64,000 nt of DNA from Metallyticus violacea (GCA_030762175.1 CM060833.1:171602501-171666500), one strand, 5' to 3'. Counted from the stretch's first letter, positions 30,873 through 43,851 are shown. Numbers and translations: made by a program. The notes: generated by a model from the letters alone, not told the origin.

Positions 30873-33800
30873 TAATATTCAAGCTCAAGGAGGTTTTTTC
30901 GCAGTCATAGAGTAGAATCTTATTTCTGAAATACGAAATACGAGATGGCAAAATATGGTATTACCAAATTAAGATATTTTTATGCGAGCTCGGATTATTC
31001 TTGCGTTCTTATGATCCAAAATGTATCTTTTCTATGCGAAAATTATTCTAATTTATATATCGCGTCCGTGAATGATGGGATTTGAAAACTATTTATTTTA
31101 TGGTGTGGCATACACATTGTATGGATTATCGCTGTGTGTTCGTTTATTGCTAGGGTATGAATCTTTGTTCTGGAGAATGATCATTGGTGACGGTTGGTTG
31201 TCAGACATTTCTAGAAAAATGGAATCTGATTGGAAATCAGTTCTCCCACCTAAGCAGCAAGTCGCGAGGAACACTAGGAAAGAGTTCGTTGACCACCAAA
31301 CGAATAGGACATTTCGTACGTCACATCTTTCCCCAGATCAGAAGCGTACACAACTGAAATTGTTATTGTATGTACTCGTACATACTCAGGTATGTAGAAA
31401 TTGTTTACGCGCACTCATTGATAAGTAGGAAGAAATAACAAAAACTTTAATGTAAAAACAAGTTTGCGTTAACAAAGCAATTCCCCTAAATCTCCTTGCC
31501 AAGTGATTCATAATGCTCCATTAGGTGTCACTTTATAGGACAACGTTTTCACGATGTCACTAGCTAAATATTTGAAGACAAAGGAAGTCATGATATCTTA
31601 TTGATGAAAGTCGCTCCAGACCATGCATCCACAAGGTAGAATATACAGAAACACTGGTACAACTACTTTCAAAGAATGGAAAATGACAACAATCCTAAAG
31701 ACTGAACGCCCTTCACATTTTTCTTGGTGTGAAAACAGGTCTGCACACCAAAGTCTATGAAGTTTAGCGGCTTTAATGTTTATGGGAAATAAATATTTCA
31801 ATAATTTATATTACTTGGTTGGAAATATATTGAGAAGAGCTCTGTATTCTGGAAAGCAAACAGATGGGGTTTCTTAAGTATGAGGCCTGCATCTTCTGCA
31901 AATGTGAAGATTCCACCCACATTAAAAATTGCAGAAATTTGTAACTTTTGGTGTTTATTTTAACTGCCTTAGAAATTATACATTAATTTATACAGAATTG
32001 AAATATTTATTTACTTATTCTCTCATTCTCTCATTCATGTAGTTTATGTCTTTCTTGCACATGTTCCTCTCTGCTTCTTAGTTAATTCCCAACCTTTTAC
32101 TCATTCTCATCTCCCTGTCCACGCTGCAAGGTTTTGTTACCTGTGTCTTGTTCTTATTGGTTGGGTCAAGGAAGGGAGTTTTGGAGAGCAATGAGACGCA
32201 ATTTGCTCTAACGTGTTCCTGTTGTCGGCTGACAAGATTTTGCTTTGGTATCAAGGAGATAATGCATATTTAAAACTTTCTTCAAAATTGGTAGGACCGA
32301 AGTTTTCTCCCTTAGCCCGAACCAGTGACTTTGGTATTGTGGAGGTTTATAAAAGTTATTCGTCGTATTGTAAAGGTTTCAATGTTACCTTTTAAGTTCC
32401 TTGTTTTGTTTAACTGAAATAGGAAATAGTGTGCTGTAACTTTTTTTAAGTTTCTGTAAATCACTGTATCAAAAAATAAATAAATAAAATAAAATAAAAA
32501 TAAATTCCTAAAATTGAGATTTTGTAAATATGTTATCTCGATAATTAAGTTGATATTTGAAATTTTAAAATTGTGTTTTATGTTGAAACTGAGATAATTT
32601 TTTAATTTCAAAGCTATGTTACTAAGATATAATTATGTGTGAGTCAAGGTTTAAGCTTATTTTTGCATGTTGCTCATAGTTAAATAAATTACAATATTTG
32701 TAAATTAACTTCTTACACACCCGAAAGTTTGCCCTTATCCGGCCACATTAATGGGATTTCCTACTGTAACTCGTCTAAGCATCAGCTGGATACCTAGAAG
32801 AGTTGAATAGAACATTTCAAAGAATTTTATTGCAGGAGTTGCAGTTGCAGGTATCATGACTTTGTGTGAATACTGCAAGAGTCCACATTTGTTGTACTTT
32901 TAACCATGAAGCGCAACTTTTTAAAAAACGGATTCAGCATCCATCTGACTTCCGGAAAATACTTTTATTTATTCCTAGAGATGGTTCTCGGCACTCTTGA
33001 TAACTCGATAATCAAATCGAATAGTTACACCTTTATATGAGCTCAATACAACAATTTAAAATTAATATTGTTCCAATTTAACATTTTAAAATTACAAGAA
33101 ACATTTCTCATTCATAAGCAGTAAAGCACTTGCCAAGAAAGGGGGTGTGCTTCTAAACCCGCAATAGAACCGTTTCCCTTTATGTTTCTATACATGATCC
33201 GAGCTAAAGGGAAATAAAGTGCGCTGAATTGCAAGTAGACAGTTTCTAATGTGCATTTGCATTAATTTCTAACATGCTTTTCACTTTTAGCGGACATGGA
33301 AAAATCATGCTTTGTCTAAAAATAGCCCCCGTACTGTATCTGACCAGTAATGAGAAACTTTTGAAAAACAAATTATGTTCTGTGTTAAGTTAAAAGTTAC
33401 TTGTTGTAACAATGTCGTACTCCAGAGTCTTTAGCATGAACGCTGATTTTACATTTACTACCTAGTTGTCAGTTTGAAGTGACAGATTGGTTTGTTTTTT
33501 CGGATAATACAAGTGAAATTTAGAATTATTTTCATTTACATCCTGTGAGGAATAACTGTGCGATTTGCCGTAGTTGTAAGCAGCGAGGTGAAAAACATTA
33601 GCAACCTAAAGAAACATGGCATAGCAAACATCCAACTAGCCAGTTAGGAAATTCAGACCTATTTATTTGATACTCTCAAATAATGAAATCAAATTTCCCA
33701 ATTAACTTAATAAAATATGAAAATATCAAGTATCGAAACTATAACATAAATATGTATCGAGTATCGATTATTGAGAACAATTGGGTATCCCTAGAAGACT

Positions 33801-34363
33801 CCAATGTTAAGTTCTGGAATGTGCTGAAAACAAAGCTCCACATAGTGGTGACAGTTGTTCGAAGTAACGGACAGTTTATTGCTGTTCAATAAAACTATAT
33901 TTTTACAGGAATGTTAATTCTTCAAGTGCAATTAAGTACGGAGGGGGGTTAAAAACAAAAGTGTCGCTCAAAATGGTTTGTACCTTCAAAATGTTTAAAA
34001 ATGCTGTTCCATTATATACTGATGGGTATTTAGACTCAGTCATTATTTTAATTCTAAATACAAAATGTTTGCAAGAATGTGACTTAATGACAGGATGCAT
34101 TGTGTGGTTTACACGAACTCATTAAACGTGTTTTTTCTGCCGAAAATGTGGAAGAAAGACATGGTCTTAACTGCAATAGAATTAATAACCAAAAAACTTA
34201 AAGCAAAGTGTATTTATTAAAAACACACACTTTAGTCATTCGTTTGATATTGGTTGTAAAGAAAGAAACGAGTTAAACCATCAGAAATGTCAGTGCCTGC
34301 AAATTTGTCATATTCATTGAGAGTTTATTACCAGAGCTACTATGTAGTAAATGGGGCTACAAG
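30873..34363. other. Intergenic, nothing assignable
   Basis: An open frame at 31072-31428 (118 codons, plus) has no recognisable domain. Region 31600-31800 shows very weak Tc1-like resemblance only. AT-rich elsewhere. Confidence 0.4.
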
Positions 34364-34665
34364 GTGCAAGAGTGGCTCAGGCGGCAAATGGGTCGGTCAT
34401 CCTGATCTTGGATTTTTTCATGGTCTCCCCTGGGCACTTAGGCGAATGCTGAAATGAGTATTTACATTCTACGAATTTTGCGTGCTCCCATTTCGTTCCG
34501 TCGATTCTGCTACAGGATTGAAAGTGTCGGGCAAGGTGGGCTGGTGCGATAGGATGGGGCTTGCTTTGAAAACCTTCCGAGGGACTCGAACAACTCAGAG
34601 GGGCGGGAGGGAGCAAACACCGGTGTCGGGGTGTTCTATGTGGAAACCCATTCCTTCCTCCATAA
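34364..34665 (+). mobile_element. SINE-like family C, copy 2
   Basis: Starts GTGCAAGAGTGGCTCAGGCGG, whose TGGCTCAGGCGG resembles a tRNA A box. It continues with CATGGTCTCCCCTGGGCAC, CTACAGGATTGAAAGTGTCG, GCAAGGTGGGCTGGTGCG and GAGGGACTCGAACAACTC. Copies at 395-650 and 59465-59730 share this order. The B box is not clear here. Confidence 0.7.
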
Positions 34666-35734
34666 GCACAGAGGATCAGGCAGAATAAGGTACCGGAAAT
34701 ATCCTCCACTTTTAGAACCTTTTGGTTTGGAGAGCGCTGGCATCAGATCAAGGAGACCTTTCGGATCATCCTCCTGTAACGTTCGAGAAGAATAGCCGAG
34801 GGTGCACGGATATTGCCCTGATCAGGTTGGCGCAGCCTTCTCGAATTCTAAGCCTGGGGCGTAATTGGAATGGGTTATGTCCAGATGATGTCAGAGCCGT
34901 ATCGTTAGAAGGTGTTTGTCCCTGCAGGTGAATGTAAAATATCTGAAGTGGGAATGGCTGAGGTATTTACGACTTCATTCTTACACGAAATGTGATATAG
35001 GAAACAGATCAGAAGCTGTTGATGTGCCGCTACTTCAACAGCTGTTTGTGATTTTGAGAACATTTAAGCATCCAAATGCAAATTCTCAAGCCTGGCCTCG
35101 ATTATGTTTCAGTCACGAGTGAATTTGTAAATTGAAGTAAGTGCAAGAAATAGAACATTTAACAATTATAATACACAGCGGTGGCAGCATAAACTGCACA
35201 ATGTACAATAAGGCAGTAAATTCGTGAGTGGAAGGATCAGCACTCGAGCGAAGGCAATAATTTCCACGAGTCTGTGTACTCTTGTGTGACATGTCGTATA
35301 TTTTTCCCATTACTAGCAGTAAAACCAAAGTAATAGTTCTATAAAATATGTACATTTATCATTACTTAAAGTTGTGTTCAGTATTATCGATGACAATAAC
35401 GTTAGTTGTTAAGGAGATTTTTTATGAATATGTAAGTTTTGTAAATTGAAATGTCCGAATGAAAAGTTATATTTATTTTCCTGAAGAGGTTTTATTGATA
35501 CAAGAGATTCTGAATTATTTTTTCAACACAAAACGTACTAATTTCCTTTTAATTCTCACTAACTTAACTATTTCTTAGGAGTAAATAACTCTTTCCCAAT
35601 TGTAATTCGCGCAATTGTTGTTAGTACCTAAGGAAAGTGTTTGTCATTTTCTTCTCTTTCAATGTTTTGTTTACTATAGCGAACATTCTCGCGCTGTCTG
35701 TAGATTGTGGAGTGAAGAACTGAACAGTTTATAC
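34666..35734. other. Intergenic, nothing recognised
   Basis: Region 34690-34930 is GC-rich for this window and could belong to the preceding repeat or another old insertion. No domain recognised. Confidence 0.35.
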
Positions 35735-35905
35735 ATACTACAGGTGCAAGTCTGTAGGTCTGAACGCAATCCTTGGCGCCTTGCATTCATCTCCTCGGGT
35801 AAAGAAAAACTCCGAAAAAACCCAGACAGTTTAACCTAACCGGGATTCGAACCCACGACCTCCTTATTAGCAGTCACCAACGCCATTACTATACCAGTAA
35901 TGGAG
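35735..35905 (-). mobile_element. SINE family D, single minus-strand copy
   Basis: On the minus strand the sequence has a tRNA-like B box (complement of GGATTCGAACC at 35843-35853). An upstream TGGTATAGTAATGG resembles an A box. Downstream it runs GTCTGGGTTTTTTCGGAG and TTTTTCTTTACCCGAGGAG. The layout is tRNA-related head plus tRNA-unrelated body. There is no second copy in the window. Confidence 0.6.
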
Positions 35906-37759
35906 GCAGTCTTTTAAAATTCCTGTGCCTAAAGAAGTAAATTAGTTGCATTGAAAATGTCAGTTTCAACGTACAATTCAATAATAAATTAACGATGTTT
36001 CTCTTTCATTTTGTAAATATTACACGTAACAAATTTAACGTTATTCTCTGGTTATGTGAGTAGTAATCATTGCTTTTCGGTTTAGGCGGACATGATATGA
36101 TCTTAATAACGCCTTTGTTATAAATGTAAATTGTGCTGGCATAGAAGAAACCTTGTATGATGCACATTCCTAAAGTTATTTTTAAGGAACTGGGTCCAAA
36201 ATGACATTTTAGGGACTCGTAACATAAATAACTATTAATTCATTTTAAAACCATTGTTTAGGTTTCTAAGGACTATGATGGAACGTATTTACGATTCTAT
36301 TAGCATTACAACGAAAGGGGGGGGGGATGCATGTATATTTTGTATACTAACCAAGTAAAATATTTTTTTTATAATAATGCTTTATATTTCAAATATTTAA
36401 GTCTTTATAATACCAGTGTTACAGAAATATGATATCTAAAACATTTTAATGCAAGGCAGCGCTCCAAGCTACATACAAAATGCCATAAAAATACTATTAA
36501 GCAGCACGTTTTGGTAATCGTGTAATTAGTAGGCATTTTATGAACAGCAGACATCTTAGACCTCCAGGTGATAATCCGGCTAACTACTGAGTTACCTCAA
36601 AGAAAGAGCACGCATGTGTATTAGTAAGGATCTTAAACAACCGATATCGGATGTCATTAAAAACGTTCCTAGGAATGCATTTACTAATGCCATATAAAGC
36701 ATAGGAATACTGTTATTTCTTATTGGTGAATTCGTCTTGTTTAATTTTTATAATATTGTGTTTAATCTTGTTATAATTAAATACAATTTCTTTGAGAACA
36801 AATTGGTGATTTATGCTACAGAGTCTAAAAAGTTGCCAAAGCAATAACCATTTAAAACTGGAAATCCTGATATACTAGCGCTAGAAAGAGGGTAATGGCG
36901 ACATATTCATAAGCAGTGAACCATTTACTTTAGAACCGAAGACTTTTATGTTCCTCCACTTTAATTCCCTGCCACATTTATATCATTTCTGGAAGACACA
37001 AGGCAAGTCGTTTTTGTTGATGGTTGAGAAGGAGCGCTCTCTGCAACATTGTAGTGACTTGTTCTGACTTCTGCGGATAGCTCCCTCACTGTCCATCAAC
37101 GACCTTTCTATAACAATATTTGAATGAAATAAATGTAACGGACTTCAAGGACAAAACGTGGCGCATCTTTCACTCTGTTGGTCCTTGTCGAAATAATGAG
37201 ACTCCTTGGACCACCGTTCGATATGAAAGTTTCATTGCTATAGGTTTCTCATAGACCTGAATGGCATTATCTCACATTTCCAACACATGCAACCTGAAAT
37301 TTAATTCTTGTATATTGTTCACTTTTAGAACACATCGTTTTAGCAGGTCCAAATTCATTCCATTACTGGACAGCTATGTATTGTCCGTCTACAGATAGTG
37401 GGTGTGTTGAATATCTTTGCCATTCTTCTAGATAGGCAGAGAACAGCAACGCCCTCGCATGTTTAGTAAATCATTAACAGCGTAACGACAGTTTTGCCAC
37501 CATTTTCTTTCAATTCTTATACAAGAGCATAAGCTATTTTGCTTCTAGAGAGTAAATATATTAAGTAGATACATATTTCTAGCACACCTACCCTTTTCTG
37601 GACACAGAATGACATAGAAATTTGCTGAAAAACGCATATCTGGTTTCATCGACATTTATCCTCTGGGACAGGAGTTTGCCATTTCTCAAAAATATCGGTT
37701 TTTAATGAATCACTTAAAACCTTCATTTTACCAATCCCTCAGATCAATCAATGCAATTT
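35906..37759. other. Intergenic, nothing assignable
   Basis: Contains a G-run near 36317-36325. Region 36950-37750 (minus) may be an eroded continuation of the Tc1-like remnant, but no motif is clear. Confidence 0.35.
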
Positions 37760-38110
37760 AATGATAGTTTTATTACTTCTGTGACGAAATGTGGCTTCCC
37801 GTTAATCAGTATTTCAGATTAAAATTCAATTCATCTGAAAAGAAACATCAAGTCTAACTGATTTTTAGACCATTCATTTCTTTATCGTTTTAGCGGCCAA
37901 CAAAGGTTTTTTTTTTTTTAACTAGCCTATAAACCTTTAAGCCAGTATCGTATAATGCTACGCAAAGTTGTAGCACTAGTGTGAACACCAAAGTGATCTT
38001 TCTACGCTGTGTTTTAGCTTCACTCAACTTACTTTGTAACCAGAGCGACACATGGCCTGGTGTACTGGCCGTTTTAGTGCAGTTCTACTTTTTTCTACTA
38101 CCTTCAGTTC
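37760..38110 (-). pseudogene. Tc1-like transposase fragment (decayed)
   Basis: The minus strand reads Y-D-T-G-L-K-V-Y-R-L-V-K-K-K-P-L-L, then, after a shift, F-F-S-D-E-L-N-F-N-L. This corresponds to the GLK-----KPLL and FSDES-FNL (first catalytic Asp) segments of Tc1 transposases. Frame breaks and an A/T-run disrupt it. Upstream and downstream limits are uncertain. Confidence 0.6.
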
Positions 38111-38559
38111 TACAATACAATTTGAGTAATTGGCAGACTGTAGAATGACTGCAACCAGTTCTCCTAGCGAGTTCACATTAGAATAATCATACACTGCCTA
38201 ATGTCACAATAATATTTTTTTTTCAAAATATAATTTGTATGTCACAGTAACTAATGCAAACTACTCTAAAACGGCGAAGTTGCCCATTTTATAGACAAAT
38301 GATGCGACAACATTACATTATGTAAGTGCACATTACTAAACTACTACTGATCAGGTACATGTATAAGAAATTGTGTTTTTTAAGTAGTAGAGTAATTTAT
38401 TTGACAATCACTATAGAAAAACGTTTAAGTTTTGAAAATAAGAGATTTCTATGAAAAACAAATAATCAAATCGGTTGGTTAGAACAATATTTCTTACCTG
38501 AAAGGGGGACCATTAACAACGGAAATTCATTAAACTGTTGTTCATATTTCATGTTTACA

Positions 38560-38877
38560 TTAAAGGAATATCAGCACCGAGGCAAATGGCGTAGCACTAC
38601 AAGCAATTGGAAACAAACTTGTATTATTGAACGAGCTTGACAGTGAGCGATTGGCATCTTCCTTTGGGACACAATACACCTCATCAAGAGAAGATTCTCC
38701 CAAGGGAAACACACCGATAATTGTCATCGGATAGGCCTCCTTTGGGATAGCAAGCTTACACACAGATGTGGCAATCACCAACAGAATCGTCAAGAGAGCG
38801 GGTACCGCAGGCCTCCATGGGAGGGAGGTCAGTTCTCCAATGTACAAGAGAGAGGCAAGGTTCACCTTACAGCACAT
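38560..38877 (-). other. Open frame on both strands, unassigned
   Basis: The minus strand is open for 105 codons from an ATG at 38877. The plus strand, read in codon register with it, is also open for about 105 codons except one TAG at about 38731. The plus reading begins I-S-T-E-A-N-G-V-A-L-Q-A-I-G and looks protein-like, as does the hydrophobic minus reading. No family was recognised. It may be a decayed exon or transposon piece, and the coding strand cannot be chosen. Confidence 0.3.
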
Positions 38878-39764
38878 ACAAATTCTGTCTTATTCATGTT
38901 TAGAAAACGAAATGGTGAAACTGTTAAATCTACTTTAAATAAAGAAGTGACCAAAATGCTAAGAATATTTATATAGCTAGTCGCAGGATTTAACTCCAGA
39001 AGCCCATTGAGGGGTATATAAACTCAACAGTTTCCAAAGAAATATATTTTTTGGTACATACAAAAACCCACGTGCACAAAATGCAGTTATTTGGAATTGA
39101 TTGCACAAATAATAGAAATAAAATTAGGTAACACACTTTGTACTACGGATTGTGAACACAAAACAACCACAGAGAGTACGACAATACTGTCAACCATTTT
39201 AGGACGAATTTTCATTACAAAACCGAAATTTTGCAAAAAAAAGTACCTACTTTAATTTATGATGGAGAAATATGGTGATTATTTACTAATTCGTTCTCTG
39301 AATATTCAAGATGTAGAGAACTTAGCACTTATCACAATTTGAAAACAAATATTAGTGAACTTCGTCGGACTTAATGTCTTACATATAAATAAAATATAAG
39401 TGGAATAAGATGTAAATAAGACATATCTTGAATTATTTCAAAAGCATTTGAGTGGGTCATTTTCAAACATTTTACCATATATGCAATAATGTGCGAACAT
39501 TATTTGATTATTACATTTTTGTAATGTAATACATAAATAATTACACCGATGAATTTTATACAAGCTTTTTAAAATCCTAAATAAAAACAGAGTTAAAATT
39601 TTAACATTAGAAAGAAGCAATTGTTAATATTTCTGTATATCCATTTCAGTATTCAGAAGTTTTATTGCGCAACATATTAACACTTATGTTATACTAATAG
39701 CCTCACTCCTAAATTATAATCTTAAATACGCACAGAACAGTCAGGGGTGTTCTTATTATAATGT
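38878..39764. other. Intergenic, nothing recognised
   Basis: AT-rich, no coding signal. Confidence 0.45.
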
Positions 39765-40250
39765 CCCCACGTTCAGGTCACCGGCCCTCTAATTACAACA
39801 TGTAAATTTTTCTATATCTCACTCGACACAAGACACTATAGACCGTTACGAAGTATTAATTTATCCAAACGAACGAGCCATCACCCATTTATCTTTTTAA
39901 TATCTACCACGTGGTTCATGCACCCGTAGGCAGAATCGTCGTGGAATATATGTGAGCAGTGGATAGTTTACATTGAAAAGGGGTTTGAAACGGGACGAAC
40001 TGTTTTCTATATTCTCTCGCGAAAAATTACCTCCACGTGGGGTTTGTGACAGTGATGGGGTTCACAAATACACGCGCAAACTACCGCGATACTTTAAAAG
40101 TTCAAAATATACAGAAAGAATTGGCTCGTTGAAAAATAAATTACCTCGTTAGGTGCAAAAAAAAAAAAAAATCGACGTCCTGATTCAATAAAAGTTCAAC
40201 TCATAAATACCCTTGGCTCGCAGCATGGACACTAAAAGTGTACAAAGCTT
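39765..40250. repeat. Dispersed repeat family G, copy 1
   Basis: Aligns by eye with 43900-44390 in the same orientation. Shared blocks are GCGAAAAATTACCTCCACGT (GTGAAAAATTACCTCCATGT in copy 2), ACGAGCCAT, and CGCGATACTTTAAAAGTTC passing into AAAATATACA. Identity is moderate. No coding frame seen. Class is unknown. Confidence 0.6.
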
Positions 40251-40502
40251 GCCTTTCATGTTCACCTTTTGTTCCATTTTACTATTTCATCGTTTTGAAT
40301 CTCTTTCCTGCTAGCATTGAGTTTTACAATAGAATTATCACGTAGAAGCTTCGTACTATTCTTGAACTGTACTTTGGAATGTATTAACACTATTAATATA
40401 ACAATATAATCTATAACAGAACATGTACAATATAGAATACATAATTAATATTATCACTGAGGCATGCGATAAATACATCTTCAGGATAAAGGCAATATCA
40501 AG

Positions 40503-40980
40503 AATGACATGGTTTAGACTGAGAAGTTGGAAGACTCAAAAATAACGGATAATTCTGGTGGTAGAATTGTGGAGGGGATGAGAAATGGGTACATATTCTG
40601 GCCGAATGTACCCACTGGGAACACTTGGGAATACTGCTATTTCCAGAAAAAATTTAAATACAATTTTAAAGGCAATTAAAAGCCAATTGATTTGCTCTTT
40701 GGAAATTATAATTGATTGAATATGAACACGTTCCTACCCAAAGTAACCGAAGCTAATTATTTCTGGTTAGAACGTAATTGTAAATAATATGTAAGTTGTT
40801 TGTAAATGCCGTTCTTCCCATTTTAAACGTCTTTATTTGTTTTATAAAGTCTATTTATTTTTCTTGCTTTATATTTTTATTTTTTTTTTTCTCTTTCTAG
40901 CTGTGCATCCATACTTAAGCATGCGCAGTCGACCATTCCGAGTATATAAATATATTTTTTATAACAATAAAGATACACCT
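40503..40980 (+). mobile_element. Repeat family E, copy 2
   Basis: Second copy of the 29800-30268 element, with the same 3' end ATAACAATAAAGATACACC. It is followed here by only a short decayed ACT tract (about 40981-41000). It is more diverged in the middle, with a T-rich insertion near 40850-40890. Confidence 0.75.
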
Positions 40981-41000
40981 ACTACTATAATCACTATCAC

Positions 41001-41832
41001 CAACAAAGTGAAATGCATACATCATGTTTATCTAGCAATACGACCTTGATGTACACACTGTATGTGCTTAATAGTAGAGCAGGAAACAGTACTAACGCCT
41101 GTGTTTCAAAGATTGATAAGTGCATTTGATCCATCTAAAGAAACACACAAGTCCAGTGTCTATTCCAATGCAATATATATATTATAAAACAACAAAGCGT
41201 ATATTTTTAAATAATAAAATATTTACTTAATAATTGAACATAATAATGTATCTCAATTGATGTCTATAAATGAGCAGGTTGTATTGAAATTAATGACTGC
41301 TAGTGCCGTAGTCCGCTGTGCGACCGAAGTTTGTTTACACACGTGGAAACCGGTTGACCAGTAGCTGCGCAATTCCCAGTAAGATTGCAGTTTAAATTCC
41401 GCTGGCGCATGCTCAATCGTGTTTATCACTTCAACTTTCATTTGAATTTCTGTAGGAAGTGCGTATTAGACTTTCTATTGTTTTTTTTTTTTTTTTTTTT
41501 TTTTTTTGTATTTTGCGAAATATGCCGAGAGTGGAATACACACCAGAACATAGAATATTTATTTATGACTTATGTACAAAGAAACTGTATAATTATGGAG
41601 AAGAGAATTTTTGTTAAATTTCCAGGAGTTACATCTCCACAGGAAAGTGAAATTTTTCATCTGAAAGGTAGACGCCGAAACAAAATATCTAACAGTAGTT
41701 TACAATATCCAAGAGGATGAGTTGCGGCCAAAATATTTTCAAAAGGATTCGGATATGTATCAACTAATGTCTTCCTAAGAGATAACATCCGTTTAACTCA
41801 TTAAGAATAATATGATATCTATCATACACTAT
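41001..41832. other. Intergenic, with 28-bp T-run
   Basis: T-run at about 41480-41507. The open frame 41385-41720 runs across the T-run and has no domain. Confidence 0.5.
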
Positions 41833-42126
41833 GTCGGTCCTGATGGTGTAGTGGTTACCATACTTGCCTCCTACATCCAAGAACGCGGGTTCGAACCCGG
41901 CCAGGACTGATGGATTTTTACGCCCGAAAAAATCTAAGAATGGCTTCCTTCGGAAGGGAAGTAAAGCCGTGGGTCCCGTGTCGTACATTTACGGCACGAA
42001 AAAGAACCTCAAGCCTGAAAGAGAGGCCTCTGAGCAAAATTTGTCGGCCGTTTCACGCCCTGAGTTGAATGGGACGCTGATGACCTGAGATGTCAAAGAG
42101 CGTCCATAAATAAAGCAATAAAAAAA
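41833..42126 (+). mobile_element. SINE family B, copy 4 (hairpin core inverted)
   Basis: Full-length copy with intact A and B boxes (GGTGTAGTGGTTACC, GGTTCGAACCC). Imperfect target duplications are ATCATACACTATG before it and ATCATATACTACG after it. The small palindrome at 41913-41934 reads ACGCCCGA in its centre, where the other three copies read TCGGGCGT or close variants. Confidence 0.95.
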
Positions 42127-42685
42127 TCATATACTACGACATGTAAAACCAAACTGGTATGTAAATTCTCCTTTTATGAATATCAACAAAAAGAATTTTG
42201 CTCTCGAATAATTACATTAGCCATCAAATACTAAGTGTTTTATTTCTTGAGAATATCAAAGTTTAAATCCTGTTGTAGATAAAAATAAGTAAAACTGTCC
42301 CCAAACCAACAAAGAGAGCAAGAAATTTTCCAAAAACCCGAAAGCACACGACGGAATCTTGATACTACATTGAGCTTGAAATTATATTTTTACATTAAAT
42401 TAACACGGAAATCGTCCATTGTATTGAAATAAGCAAAGAAACAATTCTTTATTATATATTATATACATATATATACACAAAACTACGACCGACATGCTCT
42501 CACCATTCTTTGTATATACTGTAATCATTTGAGAAACGTTTAATTTTATTGATCAACACATATTGTGTCTTGAACAGTTAGGGATTAATACCTGGCTCCC
42601 GGGATAGTGAAAAGGACTTCTCCGCTGAGCTGTCGGATTGATAGGACGTAGGTAAGAAGTTCTCGGCGAGTGGCTTTGCTTGAGT
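42127..42685. other. Intergenic, nothing recognised
   Basis: AT-rich, including a short TATATA stretch near 42460. Confidence 0.45.
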
Positions 42686-42692
42686 TTCTTTT

Positions 42693-42731
<39 letters not shown>

Positions 42732-42749
42732 CTCTTTCTTTCTTTCTTT
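42686..42749. repeat. (TTTC)n microsatellite
   Basis: About 15 TTTC units with one TCTC variant. Confidence 0.96.
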
Positions 42750-43586
42750 TTTCCTAGAAATTCAATGGAGCATCTTCCCTACTTTGGTGAATCAGGTTTA
42801 TTGCAGGCTTTTTAGATTATTTTATGTATTTATATGTAAACTATAAAACGTTTTAATACCAACTTTCTCGGGAGAAATTATGGCATTTTGCTTTTGCAGT
42901 TGCTGGGCTTTGATGTTATAAACATTTTGTATCACATAACATTATTAATATGTTATGAGAATTATTTGTTATCTGTTTCATTGTATTATGTCATTTTGCT
43001 TTCTATAAGGTGTTGTAAATTTTGCAAGACCAGTTGGACGTTTTCTTTGTCTCCCATTTTAAAGCGATTTCGCAGCAGTATTTTTTTTGAAGAAAGCTTT
43101 GAAAATTTAATTATAAATAATTATTATTTGTTGTTTTAATGATTCATAACTTATTATAACCTTTATACCAGTGCACAACTTAAATTTTGTATCAAGTTTT
43201 CCTCAGTACATGTTTTGAACTCAAGAGTATTCATCGCTAATTGTTCTCGTAATAAAATCGGTGAAACTAATTATTGTTTTCTTTTAAATGTTGCTAAACC
43301 CTCGTCTTATTTTAGCACAAGCACATATACCACATATCCTTTCGGATTTAAAAGTTTTTCTTTAGTATGCTAACGGGCTACAAGTAACAACAGAGCACGA
43401 TTACATGAATAGATAATAAATATCAATAAATAATATTCTCTACTGTCAAATGCCGGTCAGAGCATGTTTATAAAAATATTAATTAAATTATAAAATTTCT
43501 TCCTCTACGTCACAATTCTAAAATTAGTGTATGAAAATTCCTTTCATCTGTTCTTTAGCTGCGTAAAATGTTATACAAGACATTAT
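42750..43586. other. Intergenic, nothing recognised
   Basis: AT-rich. The short open frame 42888-43139 has no domain. Confidence 0.45.
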
Positions 43587-43646
43587 GCCTGAAGTCTTTA
43601 TGCCTGAAGTCTTTATGTCTGAAGTCTTTATGCCTGAAGTTTTTAT
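43587..43646. repeat. 15-bp tandem repeat, 4 copies
   Basis: Unit GCCTGAAGTCTTTAT repeated four times with two substitutions. It directly abuts the 3' side of the hAT fragment that follows on the minus strand. Confidence 0.92.
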
Positions 43647-43647
43647 A

Positions 43648-43851
43648 TCATTCGCCGTTTTGTTTGTTTTCCATAGCGAGCTTCGCCAATGGTGAAAGCT
43701 TGTCTTCCGTTATGGAACTTCGAAGAAAGGTCTTTATTATATTTATTTTTGAGAAGCATCTTTCAGATTCAGCTATAGTCAAAGGAGTATTGATTATCAT
43801 CCTGATGAGCTCGGTCAACTGCGAAAAAGTGCTCTTATCAAAATAGTTCAC
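43648..43851 (-). pseudogene. hAT C-terminal dimerisation domain fragment
   Basis: A 67-codon open frame reads T-I-A-E-S-E-R-C-F-S-K-I, then I-K-T-F-L-R-S-S-I and D-K-L-S-P-L-A-K-L-A-M. This is the T-A-SER-FS---IKT-LRS---DRLS-LA pattern of the hAT dimerisation domain, found in transposases and transposase-derived zinc-finger proteins. No upstream catalytic region is readable in frame, so it is most likely a fragment. It is unusually free of stop codons for its length. Confidence 0.75.

Noticed and set aside
30232..30951. Long poly-Leu, poly-Thr, poly-Tyr and poly-Ser frames
   Set aside because: Direct translation products of the ACT microsatellite.
31598..31801. Tc1-like segment on the minus strand
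   Set aside because: Only a loose resemblance (C-M-V-W), and the order of motifs does not fit.
32980..33797. Possible hAT-type MITE with ends TAGAGATGG and (reversed) TAGGGATACCC
   Set aside because: The ends match poorly and no 8-bp duplication was found.
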